From assembly GCA_036675035.1 (NCBI GenBank), contig JAKFFO010000005.1:1-28387 (forward strand): 28,387 nt of DNA. Direction: 5' to 3'. The translations under genes were made by a program, and so were the position numbers. Positions within the stretch are counted from its first letter, which is position 1. Each line of letters starts with the position of its first letter. The DNA comes from MESE01 sp036675035. GTDB lineage: Bacteria; Pseudomonadota; Gammaproteobacteria; Burkholderiales; Burkholderiaceae_D. Under the pieces are notes generated by a model. The model had not been told where the DNA came from and did no database searches. It worked only from the letters and a program-made list of their open reading frames with translations. Below, piece after piece: positions 1-7,605 of the stretch.

Positions 1-1339
1 GCACCGAATCCGGCATGCCGGACATTTCGGCGATGCCGCCGGCGTTGTCGGTGATCGGGCCGTACGCGTCGAGCGCCACCACGATGCCGGCCATCGACAG
101 CATCGACGTCGCGGCGATTGCGATGCCGTACAAGCCGCCGAGCCAGTACGAAACCATGATCGCGATACACACTGAAATCACCGGATAGGCGGTGGAACGC
201 ATCGACACGCCGAGGCCGGCGATGATGTTGGTACCGTGCCCGGTCGTCGATGCTTCCGCAATATGCTTCACCGGTTTGAAATCGGTGCCGGTATAGTACT
301 CGGTGATGTAGACCATCAGGCCGGTCAGCACGATGCCGACGACGGCCGAACCCATCATGCTGATGCGCATTGCCTGGTCGGTCCAGATCATCCAGGTAAT
401 GACCGCAAAGCCGATCAGCGAAAGCCCGGCAGCCCACCACAGGCCGGTATACAACGCCGACATGATTTTCTTGCCCGGCTTTGCCTTGACCAGCGAGCAG
501 CCGACGATCGAGCCGATGATCGACACGCCGCCGAGCAGCAATGGATAAAGCACCGCCGCCTGCAGATCGGCACCCTGGAACATCAATGCACCCAAAAGCA
601 TGGTGGCGATCAGGGTCACTACATAGGTTTCGAACAGGTCGGCGGCCATGCCTGCGCAGTCGCCGACGTTGTCGCCGACGTTATCGGCAATCACTGCGGG
701 GTTGCGCGGATCGTCTTCCGGGATGCCTGCTTCGACCTTGCCCACCAGATCGGCGCCGACGTCTGCACCCTTGGTAAAGATGCCGCCGCCCAGCCGCGCA
801 AAAATCGATATCAGCGATGCGCCAAAAGCCAGTCCGATCAGTGGTTTGATGAGATCATGCAGCGATGCCGCATCGCCAGCCGCGGACATGGTGAGGTACC
901 AATAGAAAACGGTCACACCGAGCAGCCCCAGGCCGACTACCAGCATGCCGGTAATCGCGCCGCCCTTGAATGCGACATCGAGTGCGTCATTCATGCCCTT
1001 GGTGGCGGCTTGCGCGGTACGTACATTGGCGCGCACCGACACGTTCATGCCGATAAAGCCGCAAGCACCGGATAGCACCGCGCCGATCAGGAAGCCGATA
1101 GCGGTCGTCCAGCCCAGCCCGTTGATGAATCCGATGACCAGAAAAAGCACCACGCCGACCATCGCAATGGTGCGATATTGCCGCGCCAGATAAGCCGCCG
1201 CGCCTACCTGAATCGCAGCTGCGATTTCCTGCATCCGGGGATTGCCGGCCTCCTGTTTCAGGATCCAGCTGCGGGATATCAATCCATAGATGACGGCGAG
1301 AACGCCGCATCCGATGGCGAACCACAAACCTGCTGCCAT
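1..1339 (-). CDS. hppA: Membrane-bound proton-translocating pyrophosphatase, N-terminal part (runs off the left edge)
   Basis: This polytopic inner-membrane enzyme hydrolyses pyrophosphate and pumps ions (H+ in most family members) out of the cytoplasm. The start is the ATG at 1339-1337, preceded by a very strong ribosome site (AAGGAGGAGG on the minus strand). About 446 codons are present out of a usual 660-700. The N-terminus is hydrophobic (MAAGLWFAIGCGVLAVIYGL). The family's pyrophosphate/Mg motif GADVGADLVGKVE lies at residues 191-203, followed by the acidic stretch DDPRNPAVIADNVGDNVGD at 209-227. The segment DAYGPITDNAGGIAEMSG is the last conserved block before the edge. The residues that separate K+-dependent from K+-independent enzymes lie just beyond it, so that question is open. 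The strong terminator after adk suggests hppA has its own promoter. Confidence 0.96.
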   Translation of the reverse strand, partial: MAAGLWFAIGCGVLAVIYGLISRSWILKQEAGNPRMQEIAAAIQVGAAAYLARQYRTIAMVGVVLFLVIGFINGLGWTTAIGFLIGAVLSGACGFIGMNVSVRANVRTAQAATKGMNDALDVAFKGGAITGMLVVGLGLLGVTVFYWYLTMSAAGDAASLHDLIKPLIGLAFGASLISIFARLGGGIFTKGADVGADLVGKVEAGIPEDDPRNPAVIADNVGDNVGDCAGMAADLFETYVVTLIATMLLGALMFQGADLQAAVLYPLLLGGVSIIGSIVGCSLVKAKPGKKIMSALYTGLWWAAGLSLIGFAVITWMIWTDQAMRISMMGSAVVGIVLTGLMVYITEYYTGTDFKPVKHIAEASTTGHGTNIIAGLGVSMRSTAYPVISVCIAIMVSYWLGGLYGIAIAATSMLSMAGIVVALDAYGPITDNAGGIAEMSGMPDSV

Positions 1340-1374
1340 ATTGCCTCCTCCTTAGTATCACGACAAAGTTATAA
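1340..1374 (-). promoter_or_regulatory. hppA leader: strong Shine-Dalgarno and possible -10 box
   Basis: On the minus strand the purine-rich sequence AAGGAGGAGG (1353-1344) sits four bases before the hppA ATG. A TATAAC hexamer (1374-1369), inside the 8-bp palindrome GTTATAAC, could be a -10 box giving a very short leader. No convincing -35 is visible, so the promoter call is weak while the ribosome site is firm. Confidence 0.35.
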
Positions 1375-1532
1375 CCACTACGACATTACGGAGGACGGCG
1401 GCGGCAGGCATCGTTGAAGTTGGGATACCCGCTGCCGTCGTCCTGCGAACACTGCGCACTGCAAAACTTTACGTCGCCGGTTTTATTGTTTTCTTTTTTC
1501 CGGGGTCGATCGAATCCGTTGCGTTGACAGGC

Positions 1533-1560
1533 AAAAAAAAGCGGACACATGGTCCGCTTT
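1533..1560 (-). terminator. Intrinsic terminator of the adk-side operon
   Basis: Read on the minus strand, just past the adk stop, AAAGCGGAC, a 5-nt loop and GTCCGCTTT form a perfect 9-bp stem. A run of T continues directly from the stem. It lies only 3 bp after the adk stop codon. It should end the exbB-to-adk transcript and insulate hppA. Confidence 0.9.
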
Positions 1561-1563
1561 CAT

Positions 1564-2220
1564 CTAGCCTTCCAGCGCCGCAAACGCACGGTCGCGAATT
1601 GCCTCTACCGGACCGACACCGGCAATCTTGCGATATTTCGGTGCCCCGGGCCGGCCGGACTTAGCCCAATTATTATAATAATCAACCAGCACTTCCGTCT
1701 GATCGTGATATACCGACAACCGCTTCTTGACAGTCTCTTCCTTGTCATCGTCGCGCTGGATCAATTCTTCGCCGGTCGCATCATCCTTGCCTTCGATCTT
1801 CGGTGGATTGAATTTGATGTGGTAAGTCCGTCCAGATGCGGGATGAACGCGCCGTCCGCTCATGCGTTCGATAATCGCTTCGTCCGGCACATCGATCTCC
1901 AACACATAGTCGATCGTGACCCCCGCATCTTTCATCGCATCGGCCTGTGGAATCGTCCGCGGAAAGCCGTCGAACAAATAACCTTTTGCGCAATCAGGCT
2001 GCTTGAGCCGGTCCTTTACCAAACCGATGATGATGTCATCTGAAACCAGACCACCCGCATCCATTACTTTCTTTGCCGCCAGCCCGAGCGGCGTGCCTGC
2101 CTTGACGGCTGCCCGCAGCATGTCTCCCGTTGAAATTTGCGGAATATTATATTTTTCCTTGATGAATGTGGCTTGCGTACCTTTACCGGCACCAGGCGCT
2201 CCTAAAAGGATGAGGCGCAT
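1564..2220 (-). CDS. adk: Adenylate kinase
   Basis: This soluble enzyme interconverts ATP + AMP and 2 ADP. The protein has 218 aa, the usual length for the long form with a full LID domain. The P-loop GAPGAGKGT is at residues 7-15, STGDMLR at about 30-36, and DGFPRT at 84-89. The LID spans about 122-159 (GRRVHPASGRTYH) and lacks the four-cysteine zinc site, as is normal in Gram-negative bacteria. The ATG at 2220 has AGGAAA a few bases upstream. It is the last gene of the minus-strand cluster, 147 bp after kdsB, and is followed at once by a terminator. No anomalies are seen. Confidence 0.98.
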   Translation of the reverse strand: MRLILLGAPGAGKGTQATFIKEKYNIPQISTGDMLRAAVKAGTPLGLAAKKVMDAGGLVSDDIIIGLVKDRLKQPDCAKGYLFDGFPRTIPQADAMKDAGVTIDYVLEIDVPDEAIIERMSGRRVHPASGRTYHIKFNPPKIEGKDDATGEELIQRDDDKEETVKKRLSVYHDQTEVLVDYYNNWAKSGRPGAPKYRKIAGVGPVEAIRDRAFAALEG

Positions 2221-2367
2221 GTTGTTTCCTAAACGAGTTTTGAATTCTGTTGCGAAGGCGATTTTTGCAAATTTTGCGCGACGATATGCTTCTTGTCACT
2301 TTTGCTTTGCATGGAAGTTACCACAGAAATTCGCCAATGCGGCGCTTTGGCGTTGATTTCTACTAAC

Positions 2368-3120
2368 TCACAGGCTGAAAAAACGCCTCACACGCGCCAG
2401 GTCTTCCGGCGTATCGACGCCGGCAATCGGCAACTTGCGTGTTATATGGACCGCGATCGGAAAACCATGCCAGAGCACGCGCAATTGTTCGAGCGCCTCG
2501 ATCTGCTCCAGCGGCGATGGTGCCAATGCCGGATAGGCTTGCAAGAATGCATTCCCGTATGCATACAAACCGATATGGCGCAACGGCCGATAGCCTGCCG
2601 GGAGCGTATCGGTCGAATGGGCGAACCCGTCTCTATGCCAGGGCATCGCCGCCCGCGAAAAATAAAGTGCGCGGCCGGTCTTGTCCAATACCACCTTCAC
2701 CACGTTCGGGTTGAACAGATCCGCTGCGGTATCGATCGGATGGGCCGCCGTCGCCATCTGCACGTCCGCCGTGATCTGCGCTGCTGTCGCAGCGATCAGC
2801 GCCGGATCGATCATCGGTTCATCACCCTGCACGTTGACCACGACGGCATCCGGTGCCAAACGGATCGCGGCGGCCACTTCTGCAATTCGGTCGGTACCCG
2901 ACGGATGATCGGCGCGCGTCATCCGCACCTGTACCCGATGCTGCCGGCACGCCGCAGCAATGTCGTCATGATCGGTTGCGACGATGACTTGTGCGGCGCC
3001 TGATTGACTCGCCTGTTCGGCGACCCGCACCACCATCGGCTTGCCGCCCAGGTCCGCCAGCGGCTTGTTTGGCAAACGACTGGAAGCGAGGCGAGCAGGA
3101 ATAATGACGGTAAAGGACAT
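2368..3120 (-). CDS. kdsB: 3-deoxy-manno-octulosonate cytidylyltransferase (CMP-Kdo synthetase)
   Basis: This cytoplasmic enzyme activates Kdo with CTP to give CMP-Kdo for the lipopolysaccharide inner core. The protein has 250 aa, typical of the family. The nucleotide-binding signature PARLASSRLPNKPL is at residues 8-21, with ATDHDDI at 48-54, HPSGTDRIAE at 72-81 and NVQGDEP at 96-102. All of these are diagnostic for KdsB. The gene lies 82 bp downstream of the Trm112-like gene and 147 bp upstream of adk on the same strand. With lpxK two genes upstream, this is a Kdo2-lipid A supply cluster. The ribosome site before the ATG is weak, and no better start is visible. Confidence 0.97.
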   Translation of the reverse strand: MSFTVIIPARLASSRLPNKPLADLGGKPMVVRVAEQASQSGAAQVIVATDHDDIAAACRQHRVQVRMTRADHPSGTDRIAEVAAAIRLAPDAVVVNVQGDEPMIDPALIAATAAQITADVQMATAAHPIDTAADLFNPNVVKVVLDKTGRALYFSRAAMPWHRDGFAHSTDTLPAGYRPLRHIGLYAYGNAFLQAYPALAPSPLEQIEALEQLRVLWHGFPIAVHITRKLPIAGVDTPEDLARVRRFFSL

Positions 3121-3202
3121 CAGGTTTTCGGCAGGAACGAAAAATCAGAAGATCGAGAGCGCTTTGTGCTTGTTCGCCCCGGGATCAATGCGGCATCGGC
3201 GT

Positions 3203-3406
3203 TCAAAGCGGAGGCACAGGTGTTGAAGCGGTCTCGGGCGGCGCGTTCAAATCCCGCGCATCCTCGGCCCACATGATCGGGATGCCGTCGCGAATCGGGT
3301 ACGCAAGCTTGTCCGGATGACAAATCAGCTCTTGGGCATTTTTATCGTACTCAAGCGGCCCCTTGCAAATCGGGCAAACCAGGATATCAAGCAGTCGGGT
3401 GTCCAC
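3203..3406 (-). CDS. Trm112-family small protein (YcaR-like)
   Basis: This is a 67-aa protein of the Trm112/UPF0434 family. The chosen start is the GTG at 3406-3404, giving MDTRLLDILVCPICKGPLEY at the N-terminus, which matches where family members begin. It overlaps the end of lpxK by 20 bp, and GGAGAG lies just upstream. An in-frame ATG at 3466 would add 20 unrelated residues that lie inside lpxK. The conserved pattern is CPICKGPL (residues 11-18), LICHPDKLAYPIRDGIPIM (28-46) and a proline-rich tail. Three cysteines (11, 14, 29) are present, so any zinc site is partial. Homologues sit beside lpxK and kdsB in many proteobacteria. In eukaryotes Trm112 activates methyltransferases; the bacterial role is not established. 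Confidence 0.93.
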   Translation of the reverse strand: MDTRLLDILVCPICKGPLEYDKNAQELICHPDKLAYPIRDGIPIMWAEDARDLNAPPETASTPVPPL

Positions 3407-4445
3407 GCAGTCTCTCCACAATTTTTTCCGCCAGCGCCTCGTCGATATGCGCTGTGACGGGCACAACCCATAATCTCGGATCGTTCTTCAGCGCATCGAT
3501 CCGGCTACATTTTACTGCATCCTTCTCCGTGATCAGAATGATATCCGCCGAGGTCTTTTCAAAAATATTTTCCTGGAAACCATAATGGTCCGGCAACGGC
3601 ATCTCCGTGAACACCAGCCCCGCCGAATGAAGCATGGCGAAAAACCGCGCCGGATTGCCAATACCGGCAGCTGCGACTATGCGCGGCGGCGGGCTTGCCG
3701 AAACAATCGACGATAGCAACGGCAACGCGACGCGCCGGGACCGGTCGACCAGTTGTTCCGCGATCTCACCAATCAACTGCATCCGGACGGTGCCGCGCGG
3801 CCAATCGGAACAGAGCCGATCCGCGTTCACAACGGTAAAGTCTCTTTTTCTCGCCATGGGTTCGCGCAGCGGCCCGGCCGGCAACAGCCATCCGTTGCCT
3901 ACACCGCGCGTGTCGAACAATACGATCTCGATATCCCGATCCAATGCGTAATGCTGGAGTCCGTCATCGGAGATGATGACCGAGATTTCGGGATGAGCGG
4001 CCAACAGGGCTCTCCCGGCATCGGCCCTCCTGCGGCCTACCACGACCGGTGCGCGACTGCGGCCCGCAATCAGCACCGGCTCGTCGCCGGCGATCGCCGG
4101 GGAAGTATCGGCGGTCACGGACAGCGGTGCGCCGTTCCGGGCGCCATAACCGCGCGAGACAATACCGGGGGTGTGGCCGGCTCGACGCAAGACCTCGGCC
4201 AGCCAGATCACCAGCGGCGTCTTCCCTGTGCCGCCGACGAAAATATTGCCGACCACGATGACCGGAACCGGCAGGCGCGTCGATTTCAGGATGCCGAACC
4301 GATACAGCGCACGCCGCAACATGACGAGCAAATGAAACAGCAAGGTTGCCGGCCACAACATGACGGCCAGTATGCCGCGCCGCATCCACGCTCGCATCAG
4401 AATCGCTTCAGGTGAACTGGATTTGGAAGGCATGCGAGTTGGCAT
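3387..4445 (-). CDS. lpxK: Tetraacyldisaccharide 4'-kinase (lipid A 4'-kinase)
   Basis: LpxK phosphorylates the 4' position of the tetraacyldisaccharide 1-phosphate precursor to make lipid IVA, at the inner face of the cytoplasmic membrane. The protein is 352 aa. A hydrophobic N-terminal anchor spans about residues 25-45. The Walker A motif GGTGKTP is at 71-77, SRGYG at 97-101, the conserved SDDGLQH at 159-165, AGPLREP at 190-196, DHYGF at 286-290 and TEKDAVK at 306-312. The ATG at 4445 has no clear ribosome site; in-frame ATGs at codons 5 and 17 are alternatives. It overlaps the Trm112-like gene downstream and follows exbD by 133 bp. Confidence 0.97.
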   Translation of the reverse strand: MPTRMPSKSSSPEAILMRAWMRRGILAVMLWPATLLFHLLVMLRRALYRFGILKSTRLPVPVIVVGNIFVGGTGKTPLVIWLAEVLRRAGHTPGIVSRGYGARNGAPLSVTADTSPAIAGDEPVLIAGRSRAPVVVGRRRADAGRALLAAHPEISVIISDDGLQHYALDRDIEIVLFDTRGVGNGWLLPAGPLREPMARKRDFTVVNADRLCSDWPRGTVRMQLIGEIAEQLVDRSRRVALPLLSSIVSASPPPRIVAAAGIGNPARFFAMLHSAGLVFTEMPLPDHYGFQENIFEKTSADIILITEKDAVKCSRIDALKNDPRLWVVPVTAHIDEALAEKIVERLRGHPTA

Positions 4446-4578
4446 CCGATGAATAAATGGAAGCAGCTAACTGGGGCGCAGCAAGGCGAGCTGCCGGGAA
4501 CATCCACGCCTTGACGCAGCGCGGCCAGGGCAGAATCGAATTGTGCTGCGGCGATCATGCTGCGCCGCTGCCGTGAAT

Positions 4579-5013
4579 TTATTTTTTCCCGCTGGTCTGA
4601 GCGGCAAACGTCAGCTGCGCCAGGCCCGCCAATCGGGCCGCTTCGAGCACATTGATGACCGTCTGATGCGCCGCCATTGCATCTGCATTGATGATCACGA
4701 CCGGATCTTTTTTGGATGCGTCGTTATTACCCGCCGCAGTCTTCAAGTCGTCGGCCAGCCCGGATACATCGCGAAACGCCACTTGCACGTTATTGATCGC
4801 ATAACGCCCCTGCGCATCGATCACCACGTTAATTTCCGAAGGCCGCTCCATCGCCTTTTCCGCGTCGGCGGTCGGCAGCGTAATTTGCAGCGCGGTGAAC
4901 TTGCTGTAGGTCGTAGTCACCATCAAAAAGATCAGGATCACGAGCAGGACATCGATGAACGCAATCAGATTGATTTCCGGATCTTCGCGGGTTCTCCCTT
5001 TTTGAAAATTCAT
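4579..5013 (-). CDS. exbD: ExbD/TolR-family proton-channel subunit
   Basis: This inner-membrane subunit couples the proton motive force to an envelope process together with ExbB. The protein is 144 aa with one transmembrane helix at about 16-34. The family hallmark PEINLIAFIDVLLVILIFLM carries the essential membrane aspartate at residue 21. A periplasmic domain of about 105 aa follows, of the usual length. The gene lies 54 bp downstream of exbB, so co-transcription is likely. No tonB is visible nearby. The neighbouring lipid A genes suggest the motor may serve envelope biogenesis rather than only iron uptake, but this is inference; a TolR-like or other partner role is possible. Confidence 0.93.
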   Translation of the reverse strand: MNFQKGRTREDPEINLIAFIDVLLVILIFLMVTTTYSKFTALQITLPTADAEKAMERPSEINVVIDAQGRYAINNVQVAFRDVSGLADDLKTAAGNNDASKKDPVVIINADAMAAHQTVINVLEAARLAGLAQLTFAAQTSGKK

Positions 5014-5067
5014 GTTCTGCCACCCGCACCGCTATTGATGAAATGCATTCCGGTCACCTCGAACCGC

Positions 5068-5673
5068 CTATCGGCGGCCGCCATGAACGATATCGACAAA
5101 CTTTACTGCCTGCTGCTCCATGTCGACGATGAAACCCTCCACCAGCGCGCGGAAATGACGGTAGAAAATCAATGCCGGCATCGCGATGGCAAGGCCGAAT
5201 CCGGTGTTGTACAACGCGACCGAGATTCCATGCGCCAGCTGTGTAGGATTGGCGCCCTGTGCATTCTGCGAACCGAAAATTTCGATCATGCCGACAATAG
5301 TGCCGAACAATCCCATCAGAGGAGCCAGAGTCGCGATCGTTCCGAGCGTGGTGAGGAATCGTTCCAGTTCATGCGCGGTGCCGCGCCCGGCTTCTTCAAT
5401 CGATTCCTTCATGACTTCCCGCGGCGAGTCGACGTTGCGCAGTCCGGCTGCCAGCACCCGGCCCAGCGGCGAATTCTGTTCCAGCTTGTCGATCACGTCG
5501 CCATTGATTTTGCCATTGTGATATACACGAACCACTTCCTGGAGCAGGTTCGTCGGCAAGATACGATTGCGACGAAGGTACAATATTCTTTCGATAATGA
5601 GTGTCAGTGCAACGATGGATGCAATAAGCAGGAACCAGATCGGCCAACCTGCAGCTTGAATAATGGCAAACAA
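5068..5673 (-). CDS. exbB: ExbB/TolQ/MotA-family proton-channel subunit (TTG start)
   Basis: This is the partner of ExbD in a proton-driven inner-membrane motor. The protein is 201 aa with three membrane segments at about 9-31, 108-133 and 149-171, and the conserved block PLMGLFGTIVGMIEIF at 118-133. The start is a TTG at 5673-5671. AAGGAG ends six bases upstream, and the TTG sits at the end of an eight-T run. No in-frame ATG gives an intact first helix. This makes it the head gene of the minus-strand cluster running toward adk, with its promoter in the spacer shared with xseA. The TTG start and T run imply modest translation and a possible slippage site. Confidence 0.93.
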   Translation of the reverse strand: MFAIIQAAGWPIWFLLIASIVALTLIIERILYLRRNRILPTNLLQEVVRVYHNGKINGDVIDKLEQNSPLGRVLAAGLRNVDSPREVMKESIEEAGRGTAHELERFLTTLGTIATLAPLMGLFGTIVGMIEIFGSQNAQGANPTQLAHGISVALYNTGFGLAIAMPALIFYRHFRALVEGFIVDMEQQAVKFVDIVHGGRR

Positions 5674-6098
5674 AAAAAACTCCTTGATGTGATGCGAACG
5701 TCTGGATGCAGAATGTAACGTGTTGAGCCTTTGTGAGCAAGCGGCAACACCGAAGAAATGCGGACCGTGTGGTTTATGTTTCGATTGCGGGATGCGATCC
5801 TTGGTCGAATTTGCAAGTTCATTCCCGGCGCCGATTTTGGCGGGTCAGCTTGCTGTTGCTGCCAGTGCCATAAGACGAGTTCTGCACATATTGTGTGGAT
5901 AACTTTGTGAACAAGTTGAAGTTCCCTATCAAAAGTGCTTGATTCAAAAGGATTTTTCTTTATTGCTCATCAATAGGGCATTTTAAGTTTCCATTTAAAA
6001 TCAAATACTTAGAGGAAATGCCATCATATCGGCATTATTTATGACATCAACATGACGGATTGACGCGCCTGTGGACAGATTTATCTTTGGAATACCGC
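5674..6098. other. Divergent exbB/xseA spacer (425 bp), AT-rich
   Basis: This spacer must hold the promoters for both the exbB cluster (minus) and xseA (plus). The part from about 5890 to 6050 is much richer in AT than its surroundings. It holds two DnaA-box-like nonamers (5894-5914), a 7-bp inverted repeat ATTTTAA/TTAAAAT (5980-6001, 8-nt loop) and a 6-bp inverted repeat AATGCC/GGCATT (6017-6036). I could not place sigma-70 hexamers with confidence, and no clear Fur box is visible. A 60-codon GTG-start reading frame at 5720-5902 is not supported as a gene. Confidence 0.6.
5894..5914 (-). promoter_or_regulatory. Pair of DnaA-box-like nonamers
   Basis: TGTGGATAA at 5894-5902 is the exact reverse complement of the consensus DnaA box TTATCCACA. 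TGTGAACAA at 5906-5914 has one mismatch to the degenerate consensus and the same orientation, 12 bp away start to start. Both lie at the edge of an AT-rich segment. A chance match is possible, and the neighbours are not those of a normal chromosomal origin. Confidence 0.4.
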
Positions 6099-7460
6099 AT
6101 GAATCCTAGCGATATGGATGAAAACATAAATTCCGCGCCGCCTGTATTGACGGTATCGGCCCTGAACCAGGCGGTCGCGCGGCTTCTGGAGCGCAGCTTT
6201 CCGCTGGCGTGGGTATCCGGCGAAATATCCAACTTTACTCGCGCCGCATCGGGGCATTGGTATTTCACGCTCAAGGACGATTCCGCGCAGGTCAAGTCGG
6301 TCATGTTCCGCGGCCGGGCGCAGTACGCCGGTTTCATGCCGCGTGAAGGCGACAAGGTCGAAGTGCGCGCGCTGGTGACGCTTTATGCGGCGCGTGGCGA
6401 CTATCAACTCAACGTGGAAGCAATCCGGCGCGCCGGCGTCGGCAATCTGTATGAAGCGTTCCTGCAATTGAAGGAAAAGCTGGCGGCAGAAGGCCTGTTT
6501 GATATCGATCGCAAACGTCCTCTGCCGCAATTTGCCCTATCCATCGGAATCGTCACCAGCCCGCAGGCAGCAGCACTGCGCGACATCCTGACCACGCTGC
6601 GCCGCAGAGCGCCACATGTTAACGTGATCCTGTATCCGACCCCGGTGCAGGGCGAAGGCGCTGCGCAAAAAATCGCACAGGCAATCGCGACTGCATCGAT
6701 GCGCGACGAATGCGACGTGCTTCTGGTATGCCGCGGTGGCGGCAGCATTGAAGATCTGTGGTCGTTCAATCATGAAAGCGTCGCGCGAGCGATTGCTGCT
6801 TGCACGATGCCGGTGATTTCCGGAGTCGGCCATGAAACCGATTTCACGATTGCCGATTTCGCCGCCGACCTGCGCGCAGCGACCCCCACTGCGGCGGCCG
6901 AAGTGGCAACCGCCGCACGAAATGACTGGCTCGCGACGCTGGAAATGCATGCCGATGATCTGACACGAGCGCTGCGCCGGCATTTGTCCGATACCGCGCA
7001 AACCCTGGACTGGCTGTCCCGCCGGCTGGTCAGCCCGTCCAGACATATTTCGCATGAACGACTGAAGGTGCGCGGCCTGCATGTGCGTCTGGCACATGCA
7101 ACCACGACGCCGCTGACACAGGCACGATTCGCACTGATGCATCTCGGAGCCCGATTGTCCGGGGAGCTGCCCGATACGGCAGCGCGTCGCGTACTTCTGG
7201 CCGACAGCATGCGTCGGCTTGGCGCCAGCATGGAAAACGGCAATGCACGGCGCCGTCAAAGCCTCGCATCATTGAAGTCGCAATTGGAGATGCTGAATCC
7301 GCAACGCACGCTCGAGCGCGGCTACACCATCGTTACCGATGCAAAGGGAAAGATCGTACGAGCGCCGGCCGATCTCCATGCACGTCAGATCGTCACCATG
7401 CGACTGGCAAAAGGCTCCGCGGAAGTAGGCATCGCCAGCGTGCAACCGTCGCTCGAATAA
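6099..7460 (+). CDS. xseA: Exodeoxyribonuclease VII large subunit
   Basis: XseA is the catalytic subunit of the XseA/XseB nuclease that degrades single-stranded DNA to acid-soluble oligonucleotides in repair. With the ATG at 6099 the protein is 453 aa, close to the usual 450 or so. A TTG at 6060 would add 13 residues but has no support; GGAA lies six bases before the chosen ATG. The N-terminal OB fold is at about 17-112 (WVSGEISNFTRAASGHWYF). The catalytic-region motifs are GIVTSPQAAALRD (150-162), CRGGGSIEDLW (211-221) and SGVGHETDFTIADFAAD (241-257). A helical region follows, and GYTIVTD lies near the end. The small subunit XseB is not in the window. Confidence 0.97.
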   Translation: MNPSDMDENINSAPPVLTVSALNQAVARLLERSFPLAWVSGEISNFTRAASGHWYFTLKDDSAQVKSVMFRGRAQYAGFMPREGDKVEVRALVTLYAARGDYQLNVEAIRRAGVGNLYEAFLQLKEKLAAEGLFDIDRKRPLPQFALSIGIVTSPQAAALRDILTTLRRRAPHVNVILYPTPVQGEGAAQKIAQAIATASMRDECDVLLVCRGGGSIEDLWSFNHESVARAIAACTMPVISGVGHETDFTIADFAADLRAATPTAAAEVATAARNDWLATLEMHADDLTRALRRHLSDTAQTLDWLSRRLVSPSRHISHERLKVRGLHVRLAHATTTPLTQARFALMHLGARLSGELPDTAARRVLLADSMRRLGASMENGNARRRQSLASLKSQLEMLNPQRTLERGYTIVTDAKGKIVRAPADLHARQIVTMRLAKGSAEVGIASVQPSLE

Positions 7461-7503
7461 GCGGAAGGTCAGTATGGCGGTCCGGCGTTCGCGCGTCGAA
7501 TGC

Positions 7504-7538
7504 GCTGCGTCCTGCCCCCCATGGGGGAACGATGCAGC
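7504..7538. repeat. Palindromic hairpin between xseA and sodB
   Basis: CCCCCATGGGGG (7516-7527) is a perfect 12-bp palindrome. It is flanked by arms GCTGCGT (7504-7510) and ATGCAGC (7532-7538), which pair with one wobble. There is no T run, so it is not a standard intrinsic terminator. It could act as a weak terminator of xseA, a protein-binding site for sodB control, or a processing site. Confidence 0.5.
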
Positions 7539-7605
7539 TAATCCGCATCCGCCTTACAATTAGCGTTTTACCAAATATCGTTTGAACAACCCGAAAGGAT
7601 CTACC

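Noticed and set aside
236..1075. A 279-codon plus-strand frame inside hppA
   Set aside because: It lies antisense to the conserved pyrophosphatase motifs and has shadow-type composition.
4543..5718. A 391-codon plus-strand reading frame across exbD and exbB
   Set aside because: It is antisense to two clear genes, is rich in Arg/His/Gln/Cys with no recognisable domain, and has no ribosome site.
5720..5902. A 60-codon GTG-start frame with a Cys-rich KKCGPCGLCFDCGMR stretch
   Set aside because: The cysteine pattern is tempting, but there is no ribosome site, no known family and it sits in a promoter-bearing spacer.
5894..6060. A chromosomal replication origin
   Set aside because: There are only two good DnaA nonamers, and none of dnaA, dnaN, rpmH, parA or mnmG is nearby.
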